From Panacagrimonas sp046594215 (GTDB lineage Bacteria > Pseudomonadota > Gammaproteobacteria > Nevskiales > Nevskiaceae), in contig JBKJPX010000042.1 in NCBI GenBank assembly GCA_046594215.1, positions 4,795 through 68,794 on the forward strand: a stretch of DNA of 64,000 nucleotides. Reading direction: 5' to 3'. The translations under genes and the position numbers were made by a program. Below the pieces are notes generated by a model. The model was not told the DNA's origin. It did not search any database and saw nothing but the letters and a program-made list of their open reading frames with translations. Shown here piece after piece: positions 9,828 through 17,378 of this stretch. Every line of letters begins with the position of its first letter. The first letter of the stretch is position 1.

Positions 9828-11603
9828 TCAGACTTTCGACTCGGCACTGATCGATGCGCGATGCAGCAGCTCTCGCAGTTGCTTCACGCCGGTCGGTGAT
9901 CGGCTGAGCCACGGTGCGCCGTACACCCGCACTGCCAGGCCGCGACGCACACGCTCGACCTGCTTGCGTTCGCCGGCGATCCGCTCGCGCAGCAGCGGAT
10001 CGAGCGTTCGCGAGGCCGCCATGCTGCGATTGATGACCCAGGCGTAGGGCTCGATCCTTGCGCGGCGCAGGTCGTCCTGCAGGGCAGCGGCCTCCGATAC
10101 GGGCGTGGTCTCCGGCAGCGTGACGATGATGATGCGCGTCCATTCGGGGTCCTGCAGATGCATCAGCGGGGTGACGAAATGCGTGCCCGTGTTCGTCATG
10201 TCGCGTTCGATCTGGCGGTGATAGGCACCGGCCGCATCGAGCAGCAACAGGGTGTGGCCGGTGGGTGCCGTGTCCAGGATCACGTAGCCCTTTCGCGCCT
10301 CGCTGACCATGCGAGAGAAGGCGTGGAACACCGCGACCTCCTCGGTGCAGGGCGAGCGCAGGTCTTCACGAAGGAGGTCGCGCGCCGCCGGCTCCAGGTT
10401 GCGGCCCTTGTTCGCCATGATTTTCTCGACATAGCGCGCAGTCTCGGCCTTGGGATCGATGCGGTCGACCAACAGGTTGTGGACTGTCTCCACCAGCGTC
10501 GATGCCAGGTGCGCGGCCGGGTCGGTAGTCGACAGGTGTACGGGATGACCCCGTTCGACCAGTCCCAGCGCCAGCGCAGCGGCGATGCTGGTCTTGCCGA
10601 CGCCACCCTTGCCCATGACCATGATCAGGCCCCGGCCGGATTGCGCCAACGACTCGACCAGCTGGTCCAGCGATTCGGCGGGGGGTACAGGCTCGGCGAT
10701 CACGTCGCCGGCATGGGCCGGGAGCACGGTGGGCGGCATCAATATCGCGCGCAGCGCGGGCAGTCCCACCATATCGAACGCGCGCAGAGGGAACTCGTCG
10801 CGCGACAAGGTGCCGATGCGTTCCGGCATCGCCGCCAGCGCGGCCTGTCCCTGAGCTTCGTAAGCGACCGCAACCGGATCATCGCGACGGCTCGCATGAA
10901 ATACCGCGTTGATCGCCAGGTGCTGGTTGGCGATGCCCAGGGCCCTGAGATCGTCGGAGGTGCGCGCGGCCTCGTTGAGCGCCGGCGCATCGGCCCGCGT
11001 CACCAGCACGATGCGCGTGAGCTTCGGATCGGACAGCGCCGCCAGTGCCTTGCGGAAGCGCGACTCCTGCATCTTCAGACCGGAGTGCGGTCCCAGGCAG
11101 GACGCGCCGCGATCATTGCCTTGGAGAAACCCGGTCCAGGCCTTGGGCAGACTCAGCAGGCGCAGCGTGTGCCCGGTCGGTGCCGTGTCGAAGACGATGT
11201 GGTCCATCGTTGGGGCCGCGTCGCTGAGCAGCCCGGCGAACTCGTCGAAGGACGCGATCTCGGTCGTGCAGGAGCCACTGAGTTCTTCGCGCACCGAGGC
11301 GCGCTCGGTTTCCGTGGACCCTGGCATCTGCTGGATCACGCGATCCCGGTAGGCGTTCGCAGCCGCCTCGGGATCAATGTTCATGGCCGACAGCCGTGGC
11401 ACGCCGGGCACAGTGGAGGGCGAATTGCCAAGTTTCACGCTCAGCATCTCGTCGAGATTCGAGGCCGGGTCGGTGCTGACGATCAGCACGCGCTTGCCCG
11501 CGTCGGCCAGCGTGATCGCGGTGGCGCAGGCCAGGGTGGTCTTGCCGACGCCCCCTTTGCCGGTGAAGAACAGGAAGCGCGGCGGATCGTTCAACAGGTC
11601 CAC
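9828..11603 (-). CDS. arsA: Arsenical pump-driving ATPase ArsA
   Basis: A 591-residue tandem-repeat ATPase. The A1 P-loop GKGGVGKT is at residues 15-22 and the A2 P-loop at 331-338. Both halves carry the DTAPTGHTLRLL signature that couples metalloid binding to hydrolysis. The three As(III)/Sb(III) cysteines are present at C112, C169 and C419, matching C113, C172 and C422 of the E. coli protein. ArsA energises an arsenite efflux protein, here presumably the ACR3 permease encoded at 14668-15711. No ArsD metallochaperone gene is present. Translation starts at GTG 11603 with AAGGA upstream. It is divergent from the AhpD-like gene at 11855. Confidence 0.94.
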   Translation of the reverse strand: MDLLNDPPRFLFFTGKGGVGKTTLACATAITLADAGKRVLIVSTDPASNLDEMLSVKLGNSPSTVPGVPRLSAMNIDPEAAANAYRDRVIQQMPGSTETERASVREELSGSCTTEIASFDEFAGLLSDAAPTMDHIVFDTAPTGHTLRLLSLPKAWTGFLQGNDRGASCLGPHSGLKMQESRFRKALAALSDPKLTRIVLVTRADAPALNEAARTSDDLRALGIANQHLAINAVFHASRRDDPVAVAYEAQGQAALAAMPERIGTLSRDEFPLRAFDMVGLPALRAILMPPTVLPAHAGDVIAEPVPPAESLDQLVESLAQSGRGLIMVMGKGGVGKTSIAAALALGLVERGHPVHLSTTDPAAHLASTLVETVHNLLVDRIDPKAETARYVEKIMANKGRNLEPAARDLLREDLRSPCTEEVAVFHAFSRMVSEARKGYVILDTAPTGHTLLLLDAAGAYHRQIERDMTNTGTHFVTPLMHLQDPEWTRIIIVTLPETTPVSEAAALQDDLRRARIEPYAWVINRSMAASRTLDPLLRERIAGERKQVERVRRGLAVRVYGAPWLSRSPTGVKQLRELLHRASISAESKV

Positions 11604-11854
11604 GGAGTGAGTCCTTGATTCAAAGCCGATTTGAGCGGCTGTTCGCCGGGTGCCTTCGGCGGCACTCCCGACGCTAAGGCGACCATAAGGAGCGTTCGAG
11701 CCCAGGTCTGTGCGCTACGCGACGCCCCGGCAGCCATCGTGGGATGGCGTACAGACCCCACCCGCAGGGTGAGCACATCGTGCGGCCTGTCCTTCGGTCT
11801 ACATGCGCTTGCCGAAGCATGCTGCGTCCAAGCCGTCGTTGAATCGGAGTCCGC

Positions 11855-12217
11855 ATGTCTACTTCCACTGTTCGCTACGGCGATCTCACCCAGTTCGTTT
11901 CTGCTCAGCTCGCCACGCTTCGCGCCAACACGCCAGAGGTCTTGAAAAGCTTCAACGATCTCGGGCGCGCCGCCACGGCCGACGGCGTCCTCGAGAAAAA
12001 GACCAAGGAACTGATCGCGCTGGCCCTGAGCGTGGCTGCGCGCTGCGATCCCTGCATCGCCTTCCACATGAAGTCCCTGGTCGCGCTGGGCGTCACGCGC
12101 AAGGAGATCGACGAAACGCTGGGCGTCTCGACCTACATGGGCGGCGGTCCTTCGCTGATGTATGCGGCCAACGCCATCGCGGCATTCGAAGAGTTCTCGC
12201 AGCGCCAGCCTGCATAG
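11855..12217 (+). CDS. Carboxymuconolactone decarboxylase/AhpD-like protein
   Basis: A 120-residue AhpD-like protein with C64-D-P-C67 and H71 (ARCDPCIAFH), the CxxCxxxH motif of peroxidase-active members. The conserved GVTRKEIDETLGV helix follows. GGAG lies 7 bases before the ATG. It is the only plus-strand gene of the arsenic island and shares a 251-bp divergent region with arsA. It probably acts in thiol-dependent peroxide defence during arsenic stress; that role is inferred from position. Confidence 0.85.
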   Translation: MSTSTVRYGDLTQFVSAQLATLRANTPEVLKSFNDLGRAATADGVLEKKTKELIALALSVAARCDPCIAFHMKSLVALGVTRKEIDETLGVSTYMGGGPSLMYAANAIAAFEEFSQRQPA

Positions 12218-12383
12218 GCCCGCGCAGCGAGCCGACGACCTGATTTTCGGCCCTAGCCCGCGTTCACAAGCGGATTGAACGATGGCCCTTGCCGAGGACG
12301 TGGATCTCGCCGGGACGCGGGTCACGCCCTAGGTGTGACACGACGTTCTGGCTCTGGCCTCCTCCGAGTGGACACCGGGGTGC

Positions 12384-12617
12384 CTACTCCCGACAGGCAC
12401 GGATCAGGCCGTGCAGGCTCACAATGGCCCAGATCGCTTCCACCAGCACGAAACCCCACTGCGATCCGATCCAGGCGACCACGGTCAGCACGGCGGTGCC
12501 GACGAAGTTGCACGCCAGGTACCGGCGCTCGGTGGCCAGCCAGGCACCGCGCTGCTGCATGTAGAACGCGTACAGGACGACACAGGCGGAAACAACGGAA
12601 ATGCCCTGCACGATCAT
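12384..12617 (-). CDS. Small CBU_0592-like membrane protein
   Basis: A 77-residue protein with three likely membrane segments: GISVVSACVVLYAFYM, FVGTAVLTVVAWIGSQWGF and LVEAIWAIVSLHGLI. The Tyr-Leu-x-Cys-Asn motif before the second segment resembles the CBU_0592 family of unknown function. A GGAGA site precedes the ATG at 12617. It follows arsH after 56 bases and may be the last gene of the ars series. Longer open frames here are shadows. Confidence 0.65.
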   Translation of the reverse strand: MIVQGISVVSACVVLYAFYMQQRGAWLATERRYLACNFVGTAVLTVVAWIGSQWGFVLVEAIWAIVSLHGLIRACRE

Positions 12618-12673
12618 GCTGCGGTCTCCTGTTGGCACGTCGTGTGGGTCGCGGCCGCACGCCGCACCGACAA

Positions 12674-13426
12674 TCAGATCGAGCGCTGGTTCACACGCTT
12701 CGACAAGGCCTCGGCGGATTCCTTGCGCTCGCTGTAACGGTCCACAAGGTAGGGTGACACTTCGCACGTCATCAGGGTGAACTTCACGAGTTCCTCCATC
12801 ACGTCGACGATGCGGTCGTAGTACGCGGAGGGCTTCATGCGGTCGCCGTCGAACTCGAGGAAGGCCTTGGCCACCGAGGACTGGTTGGGGATGGTGATCA
12901 TGCGCATCCAGCGACCCAACACGCGCAGCTGGTTCACCGCGTTGAAGGACTGCGAACCTCCACAGACCTGCATCACGGCCAGTGTCTTGCCCTGAGTGGG
13001 CCGCACGGCGCCCACGCTCAGCGGAATCCAGTCGATCTGCGCCTTCATGATCCCGCTCATCGCGCCATGCCGCTCGGGCGAGGTCCACACCATGCCCTCG
13101 GACCAGGCCGCCAGATCGCGCAACTCCTGCACCTTTGGATGCGACTCGGGCGCGCCATCCGGCAGCGGCAGCCCGGCGGGATCGAACACGCGGGTTTCCG
13201 CTCCCATCGCATCGAGCAATCGCTGTGCTTCGAAGGTGACCAGGCGGCTGAAGGAGCGTTCGCGCAGCGAGCCGTAGAGCAGCAGGATGCGCGGCGCATG
13301 GCGGGCGCGCGTCGAGGGACTCAGCGCAGAAGGGTCGGGCCGCCGGAACAGCTCGGCATCGACGTTGGGCAAGTCGCTGCCGTCAGCGGACACGATGGCC
13401 GCCGGCGTCGACCACGACCTCGCCAT
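12674..13426 (-). CDS. arsH: ArsH NADPH-dependent FMN reductase / organoarsenical oxidase
   Basis: A flavodoxin-like protein of about 240-250 residues. The phosphate-binding loop LLLYGSLRERSFSR is conserved, as are SPERHGAMSGIMKAQIDWIPL and GGSQSFNAVNQLRVLGRWMRM, diagnostic of ArsH. ArsH oxidises trivalent organoarsenicals to less toxic pentavalent forms using NADPH and FMN. The longest frame starts at 13426, overlapping arsC by 44 bases. A GTG at 13393 overlapping the arsC stop would give a more usual N-terminus beginning near SADGSDLPNVD. Confidence 0.92.
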   Translation of the reverse strand: MARSWSTPAAIVSADGSDLPNVDAELFRRPDPSALSPSTRARHAPRILLLYGSLRERSFSRLVTFEAQRLLDAMGAETRVFDPAGLPLPDGAPESHPKVQELRDLAAWSEGMVWTSPERHGAMSGIMKAQIDWIPLSVGAVRPTQGKTLAVMQVCGGSQSFNAVNQLRVLGRWMRMITIPNQSSVAKAFLEFDGDRMKPSAYYDRIVDVMEELVKFTLMTCEVSPYLVDRYSERKESAEALSKRVNQRSI

Positions 13427-13805
13427 CCTCTTTGCTGAAGGCGCCCTTCTGGGCGGCGGGAAGAATGTCGAGCACGGCCTCGGACGGCCGGCACAGGCGC
13501 GCGCCGAGATCGGTCACGACGATGGGCCGGTTGATCAGGATGGGATGTTGCAGCATGAAACCGACGAGCTGCGCGTCCGTCCACTTCGGATCGTCCAGCC
13601 CCAGCTCGGCATACGGCGTGCCCTTCTCGCGCAGGACCTCCCTGACCGGTACTGCCATGCGCGCGATCAGCGCTTCGAGCGTCGCCCGGGCCGGCGGCGT
13701 CTTCAGGTATTCGATCACCGTCGGCTCGATGCCGGCGTTGCGGATCAGCGCCAGGGTGTTGCGCGAGGTTCCGCAGGCGGGGTTGTGATAGATCGTGACA
13801 CTCAT
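13383..13805 (-). CDS. arsC: Glutaredoxin-coupled arsenate reductase ArsC
   Basis: A 140-residue ArsC of the plasmid R773 type. The catalytic cysteine is C11 in YHNPACGTSRN, and the arginines that bind arsenate are present in PVREVLREKG, LINRPIVV and LCRPSEAVLDIL. It reduces As(V) to As(III) with glutathione and glutaredoxin. It begins 11 bases after the ArsC-VOC fusion gene and overlaps arsH, so the three are probably co-transcribed. Confidence 0.94.
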   Translation of the reverse strand: MSVTIYHNPACGTSRNTLALIRNAGIEPTVIEYLKTPPARATLEALIARMAVPVREVLREKGTPYAELGLDDPKWTDAQLVGFMLQHPILINRPIVVTDLGARLCRPSEAVLDILPAAQKGAFSKEDGEVVVDAGGHRVR

Positions 13806-13816
13806 CGTGGTCGCGC

Positions 13817-14671
13817 TCAGGTGAGGAAAACGGGCTGCTGGTCAGCTGGCATCTGTGCGAGTTCAAGCGGCGTGAGCCGCGCATAGATTTCCACGAGATT
13901 GCCGTCCGGATCGGTCAGCCACAGCTCGTGCAAGGGCGTGCCCTTCCAGGTCGTGCGCGGCGGCTTGTCGATGGGGATGCCCGCCGCGGCCGCGCGCCGC
14001 CAGGCCTCGATCACCGCGGCACGCGTCGGCACGCCGACGCCGAGGTGATAGAGCGTGTCGTGATGCAATTCCTTGCCGTCCGATACCACCAGCACGAAGT
14101 TCAGGTTCAGCTCGGGCCGCACGAAGGTGGCGTAGCGATGCGTCCACTCCTTGGGCCAGCCGCCGAGCAACCAGGCATAGAACGCGGTGCTGCGCGCCAG
14201 GTCACTGACTCGCAGGCTGGCGTGGAATTCCTCACTCGCGGGTCCCGGACCGTGCTTGCGCAGCGCGTACAGCACCTTCAGGCGCTGCAGGATCTGGTCG
14301 CGCGCCGTACGAAACGTCGCGAGCGCCTTCTCGGGTCCGAGAGCCGGATCGACGCCGGCCGGGTCACCGATCGGCCAGTGCAGCCGTTGGACCTTGCCCG
14401 GCAACACGGGGCAGACCTCGTCGGCGCAGAGCGTGATGACCAGGTCGAAGCTCGCAGCATCCAGCTCGCTCACCGCCTTCGAATAATGGCTGCTGATGTC
14501 GATCCCAAGCTCCGCCATCGCGGTGACCGCCAGCGGATTGAGCTTCGACGGCATCGAGCCGGCGCTGAGCACCTCCGCCTCCTCGCCGAACAGGTGCCGG
14601 GCCAGGCCTTCGGCCATCTGGCTGCGTGCGGCGTTGGCGACGCAGAGAAACAGGATCTTCTTCATGTTCAT
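13817..14671 (-). CDS. Fusion: LMW-phosphatase-type arsenate reductase + VOC (ArsI-like) domain
   Basis: A 284-residue two-domain protein. Residues 1-137 are a thioredoxin-coupled-type arsenate reductase: P-loop C10-VANAA-R16-S and the cysteine pair C82/C87 in LCADEVCP. Residues 148-284 form a VOC/glyoxalase fold with likely metal ligands H150, H209 and E261, ending in YARLT...PADQQPVFL. ArsI C-As lyases use the same His-His-Glu site but also vicinal cysteines, which this domain lacks, so cleavage of methylarsenite cannot be assumed. The ATG at 14671 overlaps the acr3 stop in an ATGA, implying coupled translation. The single frame continues across both domains without a break. Confidence 0.85.
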   Translation of the reverse strand: MNMKKILFLCVANAARSQMAEGLARHLFGEEAEVLSAGSMPSKLNPLAVTAMAELGIDISSHYSKAVSELDAASFDLVITLCADEVCPVLPGKVQRLHWPIGDPAGVDPALGPEKALATFRTARDQILQRLKVLYALRKHGPGPASEEFHASLRVSDLARSTAFYAWLLGGWPKEWTHRYATFVRPELNLNFVLVVSDGKELHHDTLYHLGVGVPTRAAVIEAWRRAAAAGIPIDKPPRTTWKGTPLHELWLTDPDGNLVEIYARLTPLELAQMPADQQPVFLT

Positions 14672-15711
14672 GGCTTGGCTCGCGCGAGCGCCTTGCGCTC
14701 GTACCAGTGTTGGGATGCGTTGACGATTTTCACGACCGAGAGCATGACCGGTACCTCGATCAGCACACCGACCAGCGTGGCCAGCGCCGCACCCGACTTG
14801 AAACCAAACAGGCTGATTGCAGCAGCGACCGCCAGCTCGAAGAAGTTGCTCGCGCCGATCAGAGCGGACGGGCCGGCGACGCAGTGCGCTTCGCCGGCCG
14901 CCCGGTTGAGCAGGTAGGCGGCGCCGGAATTGAAGTAGACCTGGATCAGTATGGGCACCGCCAGCAGCGCGATGACCAGGGGTTGCTCGATGATCTGCTG
15001 GCCCTGGAAGCCGAAGAGCAGCACCAGGGTCGTCAGCAGCGAAACCAGCGACAAGGGCTGCAGCGTGCCGAGCAGGCGAGCGATCGCAGCCTCGCCACCC
15101 TTGGCAAGCAGCACTCGCCGCAGCAGCTGGGAGACGATCACCGGCACCACGATATACAGGCCTACCGACAGCAGCAGGGTGTCCCAAGGAACCGTGATCG
15201 CAGAGAGCCCTAGCAGCAGGCCGACGATCGGCGCAAAGGCGACGATCATGATCGCGTCATTCAGCGCGACCTGGCTCAGCGTGAAATGCGGTTCGCCGCG
15301 GCAGAGGTTGCTCCAGACGAACACCATCGCAGTGCAGGGCGCGGCGGCGAGCAGGATCAGCCCGGCGATGTAGGAGTCGATCTGCTCTGCCGGAAGAAAC
15401 GGCCTGAACCAGTGGCCGATGAACAGCCAGGCCAGCGCCGCCATCGAGAACGGCTTCACCGCCCAGTTGATGAATAGCGTGACGCCGATCCCGCGCCAGT
15501 GATCCTTGACCTTGCCGAGAGCACCGAAGTCGATCCTGATCAGCATCGGGATGATCATCAACCAGATCAGGCCAGCGACCGGCAGATTGACCTTGGCGAT
15601 CTCCGCGGAACCGATGGCCTGGAACACGCCGGGCAGCAGATGCCCGAGCACGATGCCGACGACGATGCAGATCGCGACCCAGAGGGTCAGGTAACGCTCA
15701 AATATGGACAT
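14668..15711 (-). CDS. acr3: ACR3-family arsenite efflux permease
   Basis: A 347-residue, ten-helix membrane protein of the BASS/ACR3 superfamily. The conserved cysteine needed for As(III) transport is C126 in the helix motif LAAAPCTAMVFVWS; GNY-like loop and FGALG motifs also fit. It extrudes arsenite, using the proton gradient or, with ArsA, ATP. The gene follows the arsC remnant after 20 bases and its stop overlaps the next ATG. Expression is probably controlled from the arsR promoter. Confidence 0.94.
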   Translation of the reverse strand: MSIFERYLTLWVAICIVVGIVLGHLLPGVFQAIGSAEIAKVNLPVAGLIWLMIIPMLIRIDFGALGKVKDHWRGIGVTLFINWAVKPFSMAALAWLFIGHWFRPFLPAEQIDSYIAGLILLAAAPCTAMVFVWSNLCRGEPHFTLSQVALNDAIMIVAFAPIVGLLLGLSAITVPWDTLLLSVGLYIVVPVIVSQLLRRVLLAKGGEAAIARLLGTLQPLSLVSLLTTLVLLFGFQGQQIIEQPLVIALLAVPILIQVYFNSGAAYLLNRAAGEAHCVAGPSALIGASNFFELAVAAAISLFGFKSGAALATLVGVLIEVPVMLSVVKIVNASQHWYERKALARAKP

Positions 15712-15731
15712 GGGATCGTGGGTCCGTCGGG

Positions 15732-15947
15732 TTACTGCCGGGCGATGCCCGATACGCGCTGCTGTAGCGCCATGCGATCCAGCTTCCCGAACGGCAGGCT
15801 GGCGAACAGCTCGATCCGTCGGCGCAACACCATGAAGGTGTCGGCAAACGCATGCAGCTTCTGCTCACGTGTGCCTTCGACGGCCGCAGGATCGGGCATG
15901 CCCGAATGCGCCGTCATCGGCTGACCTGGCCAGTAGGGACACTGTTC
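15732..15947 (-). pseudogene. C-terminal remnant of a LMW-phosphatase-type arsC
   Basis: The last 71 codons match the C-terminus of proteobacterial arsenate reductases: CPYWPGQPMTAHSGMPDP, AAVEGT, an amphipathic helix (HAFADTFMVLRRRIELFASLP) and a closing helix. The P-loop half is missing. The remnant lies in a different frame from the arsI fragment that runs into it. It has no start of its own at the junction, though an internal ATG could give a short peptide. Confidence 0.75.
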
Positions 15948-16168
15948 GCCAGCTGCCTGACTGAATCCACCTGCAGGCCCAGGTGATTCACACCGATGGT
16001 GCCGCCGCACTCGTCGGCGGAGATCGCGAAACTGACGCGCGGATCCTCGAGCATCCACTTGGCGTAGTCGGGCTTGGTGACGCTGGGATCTGTTCCAAAC
16101 AGCTTCGAGTAGGAGCCGATGCTCTCATCGAGATTGCTTCCCGAGACGTGCACGTGGAAACGGTTCAC
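15914..16168 (-). pseudogene. N-terminal remnant of arsI (C-As lyase, VOC family)
   Basis: Starting at a GTG at 16168, 20 bases past the arsR stop, the frame encodes the ArsI/CadI N-terminus: RFHVHVSGSNLDESIGSYSKLFG, DYAKWMLEDPRVSFAIS and GVNHLGLQVDS. The frame then drifts and stops at 15914 after about 84 residues. The second half of ArsI, with the vicinal cysteines and third metal ligand, is gone. Homology switches near 15944-15950 to an arsC 3' end, so a deletion has joined two genes. Confidence 0.78.
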
Positions 16169-16188
16169 GGCGTACTTCTGCGGGGTCG

Positions 16189-16500
16189 CTACTTGCACTC
16201 GCCGGGGCCGCAGGCGCTGTCGACGCAGCAGTTCTCGGTGAGATAGCCCACCAGTGCGCCCATCGCCTTGAAGTCGGGGAAGTAATAGATGAAGCGCCCT
16301 TCCTGCCGCGACTTCAGCAGGCCGGCATTGCTCAGTTCCTTGAGATGGAACGACAGCGTCGCGGCGGGGATCTTGAGCCTCGCCGCGATCTCGCCTGCGG
16401 GCAGACCTTCGGGTCCCTTCCGGACCAACAGCCGGAACACCGCGAGGCGCGATTCCTGGGCCAGCGACGCGAGGCGGGCGACGACGGTTTCCGACTTCAT
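16189..16500 (-). CDS. arsR: ArsR As(III)-responsive repressor
   Basis: A 103-residue winged-helix repressor of the ArsR/SmtB family. The recognition helix is in IPAATLSFHLKELSNAGLL. The C-terminal cysteines C91, C92, C97 and C102 (NCCVDSACGPGEC) resemble the As(III) site of Acidithiobacillus-type ArsR rather than the alpha-3 site of plasmid R773 ArsR. Binding of As(III) releases DNA. It is the first gene of the minus-strand ars series. No Shine-Dalgarno sequence is seen, and a possible -10 lies only 8 bases from the ATG, so the message may be leaderless. Confidence 0.92.
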   Translation of the reverse strand: MKSETVVARLASLAQESRLAVFRLLVRKGPEGLPAGEIAARLKIPAATLSFHLKELSNAGLLKSRQEGRFIYYFPDFKAMGALVGYLTENCCVDSACGPGECK

Positions 16501-16507
16501 GCGTCAA

Positions 16508-16536
16508 ATTATCTGGAAACGTCGCGCCACTTCAAT
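16508..16536 (-). promoter_or_regulatory. Candidate arsR promoter
   Basis: On the minus strand, TTGAAG and GATAAT are separated by 16 bases, with the GATAAT at 16508-16513. Transcription would begin almost at the arsR ATG. An ACGTTTCC half-site lies inside the spacer. This is pattern-based only. Confidence 0.4.
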
Positions 16537-16542
16537 GCTTCC

Positions 16543-16558
16543 ACGTTTATGGAAACGT
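16543..16558. promoter_or_regulatory. Candidate ArsR operator
   Basis: ACGTTTATGGAAACGT is a perfect 6-bp dyad with a 4-bp centre. A further GGAAACGT half-site at 16515-16522 lies between it and arsR. The position just upstream of arsR fits autoregulation. Confidence 0.5.
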
Positions 16559-16640
16559 AGATCCTCGGAAACGGACGATATTTTCTCGATCGCGGAGCGT
16601 CGCGCGGGACTTCCGACGGTGCGGCAGGGTGAATTCCGCG

Positions 16641-17378
16641 CTATTGCCACTCGTCGTCGAGGCTGGTGCTGGCGCCGAAGCTCGTGACCACGAAGCGTTC
16701 CGCCGCATTCCACGCGTCTGCATCGTCGCTGGAGATCGGCGATTCCGAGGCCGGGTCCGCGAGCGGGCTCGCAGCCGCGGGATCGCGCAGTCCCAGGTCT
16801 ACGTCGAAGTACATGTGATCGCCCTCCTCGACGTCGAACTTGCCGAGCGCGCTGTCCTCGTCGCTCATCGACGGACTCCACTGGCCATGGGCCCAGGCCT
16901 TGCGGCCGTTCTCGAAGGCCATCAAGTAGAACGGCTTGCCGTTGAGCTCGCGCAGCTTTGCGAACGAGGTGCCGACCTGCAGGCCCTGCTTGCCGCGCCA
17001 GCGCGAGCCGGCGTCACGCACCGAGATGCTGGCGAGGTCCGTGTGCGCCTCGGCATTGTGGAACGAGAGAAAGGCGCGGCGCGATGGATCCTCGGGGAAC
17101 AGCACGACGCCGTAATCGGGCGGCCCCTCGAAGCGCAGACTGCCCTTGCCGAAACGCGCCTCGAGCTCGGCGAGCGTGGTGCTCTGCGCGTAGTCGCCCG
17201 GCAGCACGAGCAGCGCGTCGTCGGGAACCGCGGTCGACGTGGCGACGGCAACGGTCGCCGGGGGCGCGGCGGCCTTCGCCTGCTCATGGCTCGACGGATC
17301 GCGGCGGTCGCAGGCCGACAGCAGCACGATCGCCCACAGCAGTAGCGGGCGCGATCGGCGCATCCGGCGCCCGTTCAT
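16641..17378 (-). CDS. Predicted lipoprotein of unknown function
   Basis: From the ATG at 17378 the 245-residue product has a basic start, a hydrophobic stretch and a lipobox (VLLSAC), so it is probably anchored to a membrane. The mature part contains LARFGKGSLRFEGPPDYGVVLFPEDP and RAFLSFHN, but I recognise no named domain. The ATG overlaps the stop of the upstream gene in ATGA, so the two are translationally coupled and probably work together. Open frames extending further upstream are overlap with that gene. Confidence 0.65.
   Translation of the reverse strand: MNGRRMRRSRPLLLWAIVLLSACDRRDPSSHEQAKAAAPPATVAVATSTAVPDDALLVLPGDYAQSTTLAELEARFGKGSLRFEGPPDYGVVLFPEDPSRRAFLSFHNAEAHTDLASISVRDAGSRWRGKQGLQVGTSFAKLRELNGKPFYLMAFENGRKAWAHGQWSPSMSDEDSALGKFDVEEGDHMYFDVDLGLRDPAAASPLADPASESPISSDDADAWNAAERFVVTSFGASTSLDDEWQ

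Noticed and set aside
11604..11854. ArsR operator between arsA and the divergent AhpD-like gene
   Set aside because: The ACGTTT-N4-AAACGT-type dyad seen before arsR does not recur. A long-spaced GGTCTGT/ACAGACC pair was noted but is too loose to support.
13817..15187. 456-residue frame covering the ArsC-VOC fusion and part of acr3
   Set aside because: The extra N-terminal part is out of frame with acr3 and lacks homology; the ATG at 14671 overlapping the acr3 stop is the sound start.
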